Positions 7,871-15,657 of a stretch of DNA of 16,866 bases are shown one piece after another. The first letter of the stretch is position 1, and each line of letters starts with the position of its first letter. Under the pieces are notes generated by a model that searched no databases, had not been told where the DNA came from, and was given only the letters and a program-made list of their open reading frames with translations. The stretch comes from Candidatus Zixiibacteriota bacterium (GTDB lineage: Bacteria; Zixibacteria; MSB-5A5; WJJR01), in NCBI GenBank assembly GCA_020058315.1, contig JAGVEK010000162.1, positions 1-16,866 on the forward strand. The letters are read 5' to 3'. A program made the position numbers and the translations under genes.

Positions 7871-9670
7871 GTGACAGACACTCAAGGGGATACGGCCGTT
7901 TCCGACGCGCTCAGCGACGAACTAGCCCGCAAACCGGGCATCGCGTTCGATCGCGTCGAGATACATTTCATTTATTCTTTTTTATGTCACGTACCGGATT
8001 TCGATGCCCTAAGCGACTATGTTCAAAAAGGGGAGTTCGGAAACACAAGCACCTCGAAGCAACACGGAGCGCCCCGGCACGTCGCGCTTGAGCGCAGCAA
8101 AGTACACGATTTCTTTCGAAAGAACCAACCCGAATCTGATAAGTACTACTGGAGCGTCGGGACGCACCCTGAACGACTGGGGATCGCACCGGTCCTCCGC
8201 TTTGGCAGCACGTCCGAAGGGAGCACACCCACCACAGAAATCGGCTCCGACGTTTTTTGCTGGGTTCGCCACTCTGGTCCTTTCGAGATTCGTTCGGATC
8301 TGCACGAGAAGAGTTTCGAATCGGTCAAAATACCATCTTCTAGTTTGGCCGTTCTGGTTGACAACTACGAAGCCCTTTTTCGCCTCGGTCGGTCCGGCTC
8401 AGGCACCGTTACCTTTAAGTTTGTCCTGGATGCAGCGAAGTTCACGGAAGTGTTTCCCGCTGACGCCCTAAAGCGACTCACCGCGCTTTACCAGCACCTT
8501 GGTATGCTACCGTTTATCTTCACGGTTCTAACTCTTGGCCGCACCGAAGCAACCAATAGTCGGAACGGCGCCCCATCATCCAAGCTCCGCCGTTGTGATG
8601 GCTCTGTCGTGCGATTCCTCACGTTGCAGGAGCTGTTTTCCAGGTTCCTTTATGAGGACGTATTCTCGATATTGGCGCCTTCCACAGAAACTCCCTCGAA
8701 AACTCGGTCTGATCCAAAACGGTTTCTTACAAGCATGGACCGCAACCTCGTCGCCGCCGCCCAGAATCCAAGCGAAAACCATTCCTCGCTCTGGCAATCA
8801 CCCTACGTTTGTGTCATCGCGGACTTAGACAAAGAGGGCACGGTCCTTAGCCGTACTGATATGGACGGACATGCGTGGTGGTACCTTAACTACTCGCGCG
8901 ACCTATACGATCCGAAACAGTCATTTCCCCAAACCAGCAAGGGGTCACTCAATGTCTGGCGCTGCTACAAGGAAACAATTCTGCTCTTGCTTCGTCTATA
9001 CCAATGGCGCGACATACTCAGTATCGAGGATTGTCTGGCGCAGCTCGATCGAGGCGACTCCACGGACCGCAAGCCGCTGCCTATTCCACACTGGCGCCGG
9101 GTCTTAGTCCTGCCTGATTTGCTAGAGGACACGCATTTCGGTCACGTGTTTTCCGACGTCGACATGGTATGGGATACTCGCTACCTCCTCCTTTACCACG
9201 AGCGAAGTACTCTTGTCCTCAACTACGTCGGCCTTCCAAAGCAGATAGATGGTCCCAAGAAGCTCGAGTTTCGCGAACTCTTCGTGCAATCTCTCCTGCA
9301 CACGTTGGAACATATCCGCGCGCAGTGGCACTCGGCCGTCGTTTTGAACGCTTCGCTGGATCAACTGGTTTCTCGATTTCAAGGAGAGGGCTCGAATCAA
9401 GATCCCAAGGCCTTCCGGGCGATCGCAGACAAACGTGAGATTTATGCACGCATTCTGCGAGACCCCCTTATCCCTGGTGTTGAATCTGCATCTCTCTCCG
9501 TGGTTCGCCGTCGCGCCCATTTGGATTTCGAGATACCCTATCTCTTTCAGAGTCTTCGCGATAAGTTTTATGCGATTGACCGTTTCATTGCGGACCAGGC
9601 CGCGGTTCGCAACTTAGAGTACTTGGAAAAGCGTACCGAGCAGGCAACCGAACGTGAAGGTATTCGCTAG
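7871..9670 (+). CDS. Unrecognised cytoplasmic protein, first gene of the Liv-type operon
   Basis: This 599-residue protein starts at GTG 7871 after an excellent AGGAGG site. I do not recognise the family. It has no signal peptide and no convincing membrane segment (the longest hydrophobic stretch, ETILLLLRLYQW, is too short), so it is probably soluble and cytoplasmic. It is rich in aromatic residues. Two segments look conserved in character: an acidic, aromatic stretch with DMDGHAWWYLNYSRDLYD at about 330-347, and one at about 410-455 with LPDLLEDTHFGHVF. The last 130 residues look helical and end in a charged, coiled-coil-like tail. No Walker, protease, nuclease or kinase motif was found by eye. 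The next gene starts 15 nt after its stop, so the two are probably co-translated. Its place ahead of a transporter suggests a partner or regulator of that transporter; this is inference only. Confidence 0.82.
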   Translation: MTDTQGDTAVSDALSDELARKPGIAFDRVEIHFIYSFLCHVPDFDALSDYVQKGEFGNTSTSKQHGAPRHVALERSKVHDFFRKNQPESDKYYWSVGTHPERLGIAPVLRFGSTSEGSTPTTEIGSDVFCWVRHSGPFEIRSDLHEKSFESVKIPSSSLAVLVDNYEALFRLGRSGSGTVTFKFVLDAAKFTEVFPADALKRLTALYQHLGMLPFIFTVLTLGRTEATNSRNGAPSSKLRRCDGSVVRFLTLQELFSRFLYEDVFSILAPSTETPSKTRSDPKRFLTSMDRNLVAAAQNPSENHSSLWQSPYVCVIADLDKEGTVLSRTDMDGHAWWYLNYSRDLYDPKQSFPQTSKGSLNVWRCYKETILLLLRLYQWRDILSIEDCLAQLDRGDSTDRKPLPIPHWRRVLVLPDLLEDTHFGHVFSDVDMVWDTRYLLLYHERSTLVLNYVGLPKQIDGPKKLEFRELFVQSLLHTLEHIRAQWHSAVVLNASLDQLVSRFQGEGSNQDPKAFRAIADKREIYARILRDPLIPGVESASLSVVRRRAHLDFEIPYLFQSLRDKFYAIDRFIADQAAVRNLEYLEKRTEQATEREGIR

Positions 9671-9685
9671 ATAGGAAAGCCGCCA

Positions 9686-10309
9686 GTGTGTATTGTGCCG
9701 CGCCAACACATCGATCAACTCTGGACGGGGTCGTCAAACCCAGAAGACAACCCACATTCTACGCTCTCCTTACAGAATATTTCTGATGCTATTGAAGACG
9801 CTATAAAAGGCATGTTGGCATTGAAAGAATCCCTTACGAGGTTGCTTGTTCTAGAACCTGGCACTGATGCAACGCCCAAATCTAAGGCAAATCCAAGCCC
9901 TGACGTAGATGCTTTCAAGGTTAGCGTCTCGGAAAGACCCGTAGTCCCGACAGTGTCTCAGCCAAGTAGCTATACCAAGAAGAAATCTATTACGCTGGAT
10001 GATCTGACGAGGGAAGCGATGGATGCCGCGCATGAGTCGAACACTAAATGCTATCGTCATGAAAAGCAACTCGCATCGATTATTGAACAGCTTGCTCGAG
10101 CAGGTCGCATCACGATCAAGACTTATCTAGCCGATGCGTTTGACGAACACGATAAAGAATTAACCAAAGCCGAGAAGCTTTACAGCTTAATGGAAATGTC
10201 TGCTTGTAATAATGGACTCCTGATCCAAGAAGACTTTGACGTTCTCATTGATCACGTATCTTGGCGGTGCCAGGATCTCTTGCGGGAACGCCTCCGTTTA
10301 GTGGCATAG
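9686..10309 (+). CDS. Unrecognised small helical protein, second gene of the Liv-type operon
   Basis: This 207-residue protein starts at GTG 9686, with AGGAAAG (9673-9679) 6 nt upstream. I do not recognise it. Residues about 25-55 form a helix, residues about 58-100 are a Pro, Ser and Lys-rich linker that is probably disordered, and residues 103-207 look all-helical with heptad-like spacing. There is no membrane segment or signal. The gene is more AT-rich (about 45% GC over lines I counted by hand) than the leftward block (about 60%). The small size, the linker and the helical C-terminal domain fit an adaptor protein between the 599-aa protein and the transporter, but that is a guess from position. 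The 74 nt after it hold no gene. Confidence 0.75.
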   Translation: MCIVPRQHIDQLWTGSSNPEDNPHSTLSLQNISDAIEDAIKGMLALKESLTRLLVLEPGTDATPKSKANPSPDVDAFKVSVSERPVVPTVSQPSSYTKKKSITLDDLTREAMDAAHESNTKCYRHEKQLASIIEQLARAGRITIKTYLADAFDEHDKELTKAEKLYSLMEMSACNNGLLIQEDFDVLIDHVSWRCQDLLRERLRLVA

Positions 10310-10383
10310 ATTGACCATTGCCATGATTTCGAGGCGTGCCGGAACCAGAACCAGTTTTGGGAAGAACATAAAAGCAAAGGTGT

Positions 10384-11907
10384 GTGCAGGTGGACATTCC
10401 AAGCGGTACACAGCAATGCCCCCGTTTTGATTGGGATGACCTGGGTAGCCTCGTACAGGGTGGCGCCGCAGTTATTCTACTTGTCTTCGCAATAATGACA
10501 TATATATTGTCTTTTAGAGGTCTCCTGGTGACCGTTATCCAAGAAGCGCTGCGCCTTCGCCAAGACAAAGGACTAAGTCAGTCCGAATGCGATCGATCGA
10601 TCGAGCATTTGACTAATACAGTTTTGGCCGGGGTGTTGCCGCCTGCTCCCGGCTGCCGCGCGATGGTATATAGACTCTTTGGCATACCGAATCAAGAGGA
10701 CAAGGGTTCACTCGCATTTATCAAAGGGTTTTGGCAAATGAATCGAAAACTACTTAGTCTTATTCTTGGCTTGGTTGCGATCACTGGTTTCCTATGGTTG
10801 ACGCGCGGTAACTCGCCAGAACTGATCAAGGTGGGCCTAGTGGCTTCTAAAACGGGCGGATCGGCGTTGGCTGGCGAGTCTATTCAGCGAGGGCTTGAGA
10901 TCGCGATCGATGAGGTTAACGCAGCCGGGGGCATCAAGGGAAAGAAGCTCCGTCTTGAAGTTCGCGATGATGAAGGCAACCCTTCAAAAGGCATCGCGGC
11001 CGTGCGGCAACTTATCGAATCCGAGAAGGTAGTGGCGGTATTCGGCGGCCTTCACTCACCGGTTAGTCTGGCGATGATGCCCGTCTTTCAGGAGTTGCAA
11101 ACACCTTACATCGGTACCTGGGCGGCCGCCACCGGTATTACGGAGAATGATCAAAAGCCCAACTTCATGTTCCGCGTTTCAGCTCGCGACGATTTTGTCG
11201 ACAAATTCTTGGTCGACCACGCGACGAACAAGATTGGCGCAACGAAACCGGGCATCATTCTGGAAAACACACCTTGGGGCGAAAGCAACCAAGTCGGGCT
11301 CACCAAGTCTCTTTCAGAACGCAACATTGCTCCGGCAGGTATAGAACGATTTAACTGGGGCGACACCGACATGAGCCCGCCACTTCTCCGGCTCCGGGAG
11401 AATGGCGCTGACTGCCTCATCATGATCGCTAACGCTCCCGAAGGTGCGCAGGTCGTGCGAAGCCTGAAGAAAATCCAATGGGAAGTTCCGGTTGTTTCGC
11501 ATTGGGGGATAAGCGGCGGCCGGTTCTCTGAGCTTGCCGGTGAGGGCGCTGACAAAGTCCAATTCGTTCAAACCTATAGCTTCTTTGGCGACCAAAGCGT
11601 TACAGGTCGCCGCGTTATCGAAGCCATGAAGAAAAAGTACGGGCTTTCTGGACCAGAAGACATTGCGTCGCCCGTCGGAACGGCCAACGCGTACGATGCC
11701 CTCCACCTTCTGGCAACCGCTCTAAGTCAGGCACAAAAACCCGGAGGCCCCGAGCTTCGAAATGCGCTTGAAAATATCAAGAGGTACGAGGGCTTGATCA
11801 AGACCTACGAGCCGCCGTTCTCGCCCACCAATCACGACGCACTCAGTTCAAAGGACTACATTCTTGTATCTTGGAAGGATGGCAAGATTGTACCGATCAA
11901 GAACTGA
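10384..11907 (+). CDS. Membrane-anchored Liv-type (Peripla_BP_6) substrate-binding protein
   Basis: The protein has 507 residues from GTG 10384. GTG 10390, two codons later, is better spaced from AAAGG (10376-10380) and may be the real start. The C-terminal 360 residues (about 147-507) are a type I periplasmic-binding fold of the Leu/Ile/Val-amide family. Family-like segments include VGLVASKTGGSALAGE, IDEVNAAGGIKGKKL, DDEGNPSKGI and FGGLHSPVSL. It lacks a normal secretion signal or lipobox. Instead it has two membrane segments (about 24-43 and 122-140) separated by a basic loop of about 75 residues that should face the cytoplasm. This leaves the binding domain outside but tethered. The ligand may be an amino acid, amide, urea or similar; the sequence does not say which. 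It lies 18 nt before livH. The binding domain is certain; the reason for the extra N-terminus is unknown. Confidence 0.9.
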   Translation: MQVDIPSGTQQCPRFDWDDLGSLVQGGAAVILLVFAIMTYILSFRGLLVTVIQEALRLRQDKGLSQSECDRSIEHLTNTVLAGVLPPAPGCRAMVYRLFGIPNQEDKGSLAFIKGFWQMNRKLLSLILGLVAITGFLWLTRGNSPELIKVGLVASKTGGSALAGESIQRGLEIAIDEVNAAGGIKGKKLRLEVRDDEGNPSKGIAAVRQLIESEKVVAVFGGLHSPVSLAMMPVFQELQTPYIGTWAAATGITENDQKPNFMFRVSARDDFVDKFLVDHATNKIGATKPGIILENTPWGESNQVGLTKSLSERNIAPAGIERFNWGDTDMSPPLLRLRENGADCLIMIANAPEGAQVVRSLKKIQWEVPVVSHWGISGGRFSELAGEGADKVQFVQTYSFFGDQSVTGRRVIEAMKKKYGLSGPEDIASPVGTANAYDALHLLATALSQAQKPGGPELRNALENIKRYEGLIKTYEPPFSPTNHDALSSKDYILVSWKDGKIVPIKN

Positions 11908-11925
11908 GCCTGCGGCCCATTTCAT

Positions 11926-12807
11926 ATGATTCTCTTCTTTCAACTGGCGGCAACAGGGCTCGCCCTCGGTGGCATTTACGCCATCGTTGCCGTCGGATTC
12001 TCTTTGACATTTGCCACCAGCCGGACCGTGAATTTTTCCCAGGGCCAATCGGCGATGATCGGAGCGGTGCTTTACTACTGGCTGCGCATGACCCTGGGCG
12101 TTCAGCCCGTGCTGGCCTTCCTCGTTGTAATTCTTGCGGGTGCTGTGCTTGGCCTCGTGATCGCGTTAACGGCAATCTTCCCATTCGTCCGGTCGCAGTC
12201 CAGGACGGAACACGGGTGGCTGTTGAGTACGATCGCTCTTGGGATCGTCCTGGAAAACATTGCACTGTTTACCTTCGGCTCTGAGGCTCGTGCGCTCCCG
12301 CCGATGTTTTCCGACAAACCTATTGCAGTCCTTGGCATCGGGATTCTGCCCCACGAGCTGACCTTAATTGTAGCCGCAATCGGGATGGCGATTATTGTCG
12401 ACCTACTCCTGTATCGCACGCTTTATGGCAAAATCTTCCGCGCAGTGGCGACGAACCCGCCGGCTTCACGGTTGATTGGCATCGATTCGAGCCGCATGAT
12501 TGCCGTATCTTACGCCCTTAGCACGTCCCTTGCCGCTGCAGCAGGCGTGTTGATAGCGCCCCTTGTCAACGTGTCAGCGTCCATGGGCACGATCATTGGC
12601 ATAAAGGCCTTTGCCATAGCGGCAGTATCCGGCATGCTTCGACCCGTTAGTATTTTCATACTGGGACTGTGTTTTGGGATTGTCGAGTCGCTGGTTGCCG
12701 GGTATCTGGGCCTTGGGGCACGAGATACTATGGCGTTCGGGAGCTTGATACTCTTGCTCGCATGGCGCCCATTCGGCTTCTCCGAAAGGTGGCAGCGCCA
12801 AGTATGA
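11926..12807 (+). CDS. livH: LivH-type ABC permease
   Basis: This 293-residue protein is close to the usual LivH length. It has the family's N-terminal pattern GGIYAIVAVGFSLTFATS followed by VNFSQGQSAMIGA, and the cytoplasmic coupling region ATNPPASRLIGI at about residues 175-186. The protein is hydrophobic throughout, with about eight membrane segments. With LivM it forms the membrane channel of a branched-chain amino acid or amide importer in the inner membrane. No strong ribosome site precedes ATG 11926. Its stop overlaps the next start as ATGA (12804-12807), which indicates coupled translation. The family is certain; the symbol is by family and does not prove a Leu/Ile/Val substrate. Confidence 0.93.
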   Translation: MILFFQLAATGLALGGIYAIVAVGFSLTFATSRTVNFSQGQSAMIGAVLYYWLRMTLGVQPVLAFLVVILAGAVLGLVIALTAIFPFVRSQSRTEHGWLLSTIALGIVLENIALFTFGSEARALPPMFSDKPIAVLGIGILPHELTLIVAAIGMAIIVDLLLYRTLYGKIFRAVATNPPASRLIGIDSSRMIAVSYALSTSLAAAAGVLIAPLVNVSASMGTIIGIKAFAIAAVSGMLRPVSIFILGLCFGIVESLVAGYLGLGARDTMAFGSLILLLAWRPFGFSERWQRQV

Positions 12808-14579
12808 CCAATCCCCTTGCACATCGATCGCGCTCCGTCGTCTTGCTCGTGGTTGTCGTCTGCGCTGCCGCAATTCCACTCGTATGGCGGAACAGCTATG
12901 TTCTCTATCTCGGTGCGTTGATCGCTATTTACTCCATCGCCATTAGCGGCGTGAATATTCTCACCGGCCTGTGCAAGGAAGTCTCCCTCGGCCAGAGCGC
13001 TTTTTTCGCTATTGGGGCTTATTCCTACGCCATCGTCGGCGGCTCGCTGCCTATGAATGCATGCCTCGGCCTGGTGATCGCTTTGCTGCTTGGAGGACTT
13101 TTAGGGACTCTCTTCGGTGTCTTTCTGCATCGTCTCAGTGGCGCCCAGTTTGCGTTGGCAACTGTCGCATTGGCAATTATTGCGGAGCAAATCTTAATCG
13201 AATGGAAGCCCGTAACTCGCGGGTTCGGTGGAATCTCCAATGTCACAGGTTTCAGCATCAATCGATGGACGGCACCACGGGAACTGCATTACGTCATTGT
13301 TGTCTGTTTCGCCGGTCTTGTCTACTATTGCATGTCCAATTTAAGCAAGTCCTCATGGGGCCGAATCCTAATAGCCTTGGGTGACGATACTGTTGCCCTC
13401 GAGTCCTTAGGCTTTTCGCGGCGGCGTACTCTTGGGGAAGCAATGTGTCTATCGGGCGCGGTTACGGCGCTTGGTGGTTGGCTTTATGCTCCATTGGCAC
13501 AGTATGTAAGCCCAGATAGTTTTTCACTCCAGCTATCTATTACTTTTCTTATTGCGAGCCTTGTCGGCGGCCGGCATCCTGGAGGCCCACTATTGGGCGC
13601 GGCGACCGTTGTGGTCATGCCGGAGGCTCTGAGCGATTTCCCAGACTCACGCTTGCTGATATACGGCGCGCTTTTGATCGTTGTGGTCTATTTTCTCCCA
13701 GGGGGAATTACTTCGCTCTTTACCAGCGCTACTCAAGTCTTGCCTGATCCGAACGTGAAACTTGCCGCGCCGAATCATTCGCCATCGCATCCTCCCTACA
13801 AGGCTGGCGAAATTGCCTTCAATGACGTCCGCCTTCGCTTCGGCGCAACTACAGCACTCGATGGTGTTTCTGGACGGATTCTTCGGGGAACAATCACGTG
13901 CATAATTGGTCCGAACGGGGCCGGAAAGACCAGCCTGCTTAATGCCATTACCGGCATTGTGCCCATTGAGTCAGGTTCCATCTTTTTGGACGGGCTTGAG
14001 TTACCTTCCCAGCCGTACCTCACGAGTCGTAGCGGTGTTGCGCGCACTTTTCAGACTCCTCGCATTTTTGGGTCTCTCACTCCTCTTGAGAATGTAGCTG
14101 TCGCGATCAGGCCCGCCCGGTCGTCTTTGATTTTCGCTTCCCTAATTTCAACGGTTTCTTCTAGCCACCGCGAACGTCAGGTTATTGACCACGCATCTTC
14201 GCTGCTGAAACTTGTGGGGTTTGACGGCGATTGCCACGCTAACACCAGCCGGTTGCCTTTTGGCAGCCTTCGCGCCGTCGAATTGGCCCGGGCGATTGCG
14301 TGTACGCCTCGCGTTCTATTTCTAGACGAGCCTTCTTCTGGTCTTGATACCGCAGAACGAGCTGCACTTGCTAAAAACATCGTGCGTGTACGCACAACGG
14401 GAATAACCGTAGGCGTAATCACACATGACATTGATTTGCTTCTCGCGATTGCCGATTCCGTCATAGTAATTGACGCGGGCAGTCTGGTTGCGGAAGGTGA
14501 TGCGCAATCTGACGCAATCCGACGTCAGCTTGGCGAGTATGGCAATGTTGCTGGTAACTACGAATGCTCGAAATCCTAG
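12804..14579 (+). CDS. LivM permease fused to LivG ATPase
   Basis: The protein has 591 residues from ATG 12804 in the ATGA overlap; the open frame runs further upstream but only as a shadow of livH. Residues 1-about 310 are LivM, with VSLGQSAFFAIGAYSYA at 60-76, coupling helix ALGDDTVALESLGF at 191-204, and about eight membrane segments. A Pro-rich linker (about 313-333) leads to LivG. That part has Walker A GPNGAGKTS at 369-377, Q-loop Gln417, signature LPFGS at 484-488, Walker B VLFLDEP at 504-510 and switch His541, so it looks fully active. LPFG is usual for LivG in place of LSGG. The permease-ATPase fusion occurs in other bacteria and fixes one permease to one ATPase. Its stop lies 16 nt inside the livF-like gene. 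Residue 591 ends the protein at a normal LivG C-terminus. Confidence 0.95.
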   Translation: MTNPLAHRSRSVVLLVVVVCAAAIPLVWRNSYVLYLGALIAIYSIAISGVNILTGLCKEVSLGQSAFFAIGAYSYAIVGGSLPMNACLGLVIALLLGGLLGTLFGVFLHRLSGAQFALATVALAIIAEQILIEWKPVTRGFGGISNVTGFSINRWTAPRELHYVIVVCFAGLVYYCMSNLSKSSWGRILIALGDDTVALESLGFSRRRTLGEAMCLSGAVTALGGWLYAPLAQYVSPDSFSLQLSITFLIASLVGGRHPGGPLLGAATVVVMPEALSDFPDSRLLIYGALLIVVVYFLPGGITSLFTSATQVLPDPNVKLAAPNHSPSHPPYKAGEIAFNDVRLRFGATTALDGVSGRILRGTITCIIGPNGAGKTSLLNAITGIVPIESGSIFLDGLELPSQPYLTSRSGVARTFQTPRIFGSLTPLENVAVAIRPARSSLIFASLISTVSSSHRERQVIDHASSLLKLVGFDGDCHANTSRLPFGSLRAVELARAIACTPRVLFLDEPSSGLDTAERAALAKNIVRVRTTGITVGVITHDIDLLLAIADSVIVIDAGSLVAEGDAQSDAIRRQLGEYGNVAGNYECSKS

Positions 14580-15211
14580 ACATATCAGTGGTCGATCAGG
14601 ACCGGGCTGCCATACATAATGTGACTTGCAAGGTCGCAAGAGGCGAGATCGTAGGGATTGTGGGTCCAAACGGTTCCGGGAAGGCTACCTTGCTGGAGGT
14701 AGTCGCGGGTGTGGTTCGAGTAGCGCGTGGGCGCGTGCGACTGGACACCGCAGACATTACGGACTGGAGTGCGCCGCGGCGGTTCTGGAATGGTATAATA
14801 TTCGTACCCAAGGCAGGCGTTTCCTTGTTCGGCGACCTAACGGTCGAAGACCATTTCACTCTTGTATCCAGGCGAATTCCGGGGGTTAACCGGCAGCTAG
14901 CGATTAACGCCGCTACAGAGAGTTTTCCACTCATTAAAGACCGAAGGCGCGCCCTTGCCCGTTCTTTGTCGGGCGGTGAGAGGCAGGCCCTTGCTCTCGC
15001 AATGGCAGTAGCTTGCGACCCTACGATCATGCTCCTCGACGAGCCTTCGCATGGACTTTCGCCATCGATGCGAGACAGCACCGCCACGCTTCTGTCAAGC
15101 CTCAAGACGGAAGCAAGAATGATCCTTGTAGCTGAACAGTTCCCTCGCCTGGTACGGGATGTGAGCGATCGCCTCCTAGTGATGAAGGACGGATGCCTCT
15201 CGTCCATCTAA
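14564..15211 (+). CDS. livF: LivF-type ABC ATPase with altered Walker A motif
   Basis: This 215-residue protein is slightly shorter than typical LivF (about 235). ATG 14564 overlaps the end of the LivM-LivG gene by 16 nt. It has the LivF-type segment DITDW (64-68), signature LSGGE (135-139) and Walker B IMLLDEP (155-161). The switch region is AEQF (190-193), like the family's usual EQN. Walker A reads GPNGSGKAT (34-42): the residue after Lys40 is Ala, where Thr or Ser normally binds Mg-ATP. The usual VPEGR after the Q-loop is changed to VPKAG. With the LivG half it should form the ATPase pair of the importer, but this subunit may bind or hydrolyse ATP poorly, making an asymmetric pair. The family call is firm; activity is uncertain. 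No clear terminator follows. Confidence 0.92.
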   Translation: MLEILDISVVDQDRAAIHNVTCKVARGEIVGIVGPNGSGKATLLEVVAGVVRVARGRVRLDTADITDWSAPRRFWNGIIFVPKAGVSLFGDLTVEDHFTLVSRRIPGVNRQLAINAATESFPLIKDRRRALARSLSGGERQALALAMAVACDPTIMLLDEPSHGLSPSMRDSTATLLSSLKTEARMILVAEQFPRLVRDVSDRLLVMKDGCLSSI

Positions 15212-15657
15212 GCTCGGGCACTCTGATGCACGTGAGTATTCTGTGGAGTCCGCGTGAGTGAGTGGCGTCGCCCAACGAGGAGCTTGTCCGGACGGTAGTT
15301 GAAGATGAGCGATTCTCCCTTGGTAATGGTGGCCTGCTCCCCAAGACTTGATCCAGTCGTTGTGAGAGTCTCTGACGGGCGCGCGAGATTCTGCGGAAAC
15401 AGCGAACCAGCGGCGTGTCGGTGGCGGTCTTCTGCCGGGAGGCACAGCTGCTACAGGCGTCCCCGGACCGGGCTGCCACGCCGGCTACAACGTCACCCTG
15501 GTCCTCCTCCGATGGCTCACGCCCTGATGCGTTCAGCCATTGCGTAACCGTGGTCAGTCCCGTTACAACGCGGGGCTTGCCGACGCCTTTCGCGACGATA
15601 CCATAAGGCACGTGTGTTGGTCTAAAACCTATTTCCGAAGTGGAGGATCATAGCAAC
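15212..15657. other. Gene-poor spacer between livF-like gene and RidA gene
   Basis: About 446 bases lie here without a gene I can support. Short frames on both strands lack ribosome sites and overlap. A minus-strand frame stays open from about 15470 to 15210 without a good start, so it could be debris of an old gene. No stem-loop followed by a T-run was found, so the end of the Liv-type operon is not marked. Confidence 0.6.
15642..15646 (+). promoter_or_regulatory. Shine-Dalgarno of the RidA-like gene
   Basis: GGAGG lies 11 nt before ATG 15658. It favours that start over the GTG at 15640, which overlaps it, and places the twin-arginine motif at the N-terminus. Confidence 0.65.

Noticed and set aside
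12669..12803. Longer start at 12669 for the LivM-LivG fusion
   Set aside because: Those codons are the out-of-frame shadow of the end of livH, and the ATGA overlap at 12804 is typical of coupled genes.
11926..15211. Ordinary housekeeping leucine/isoleucine/valine importer
   Set aside because: The core is Liv-type, but the tethered binding protein, altered LivF and two unknown leading genes make a plain call unsafe; the substrate is left open.
15462..15472. Terminator at CCCGG-A-CCGGG
   Set aside because: A one-base loop cannot form a hairpin and no T-run follows.
15102..15611. 169-codon minus-strand frame over the end of livF and the spacer
   Set aside because: It is low in complexity (Arg, Ser), has no ribosome site and overlaps livF by 110 nt; it looks like a chance frame.
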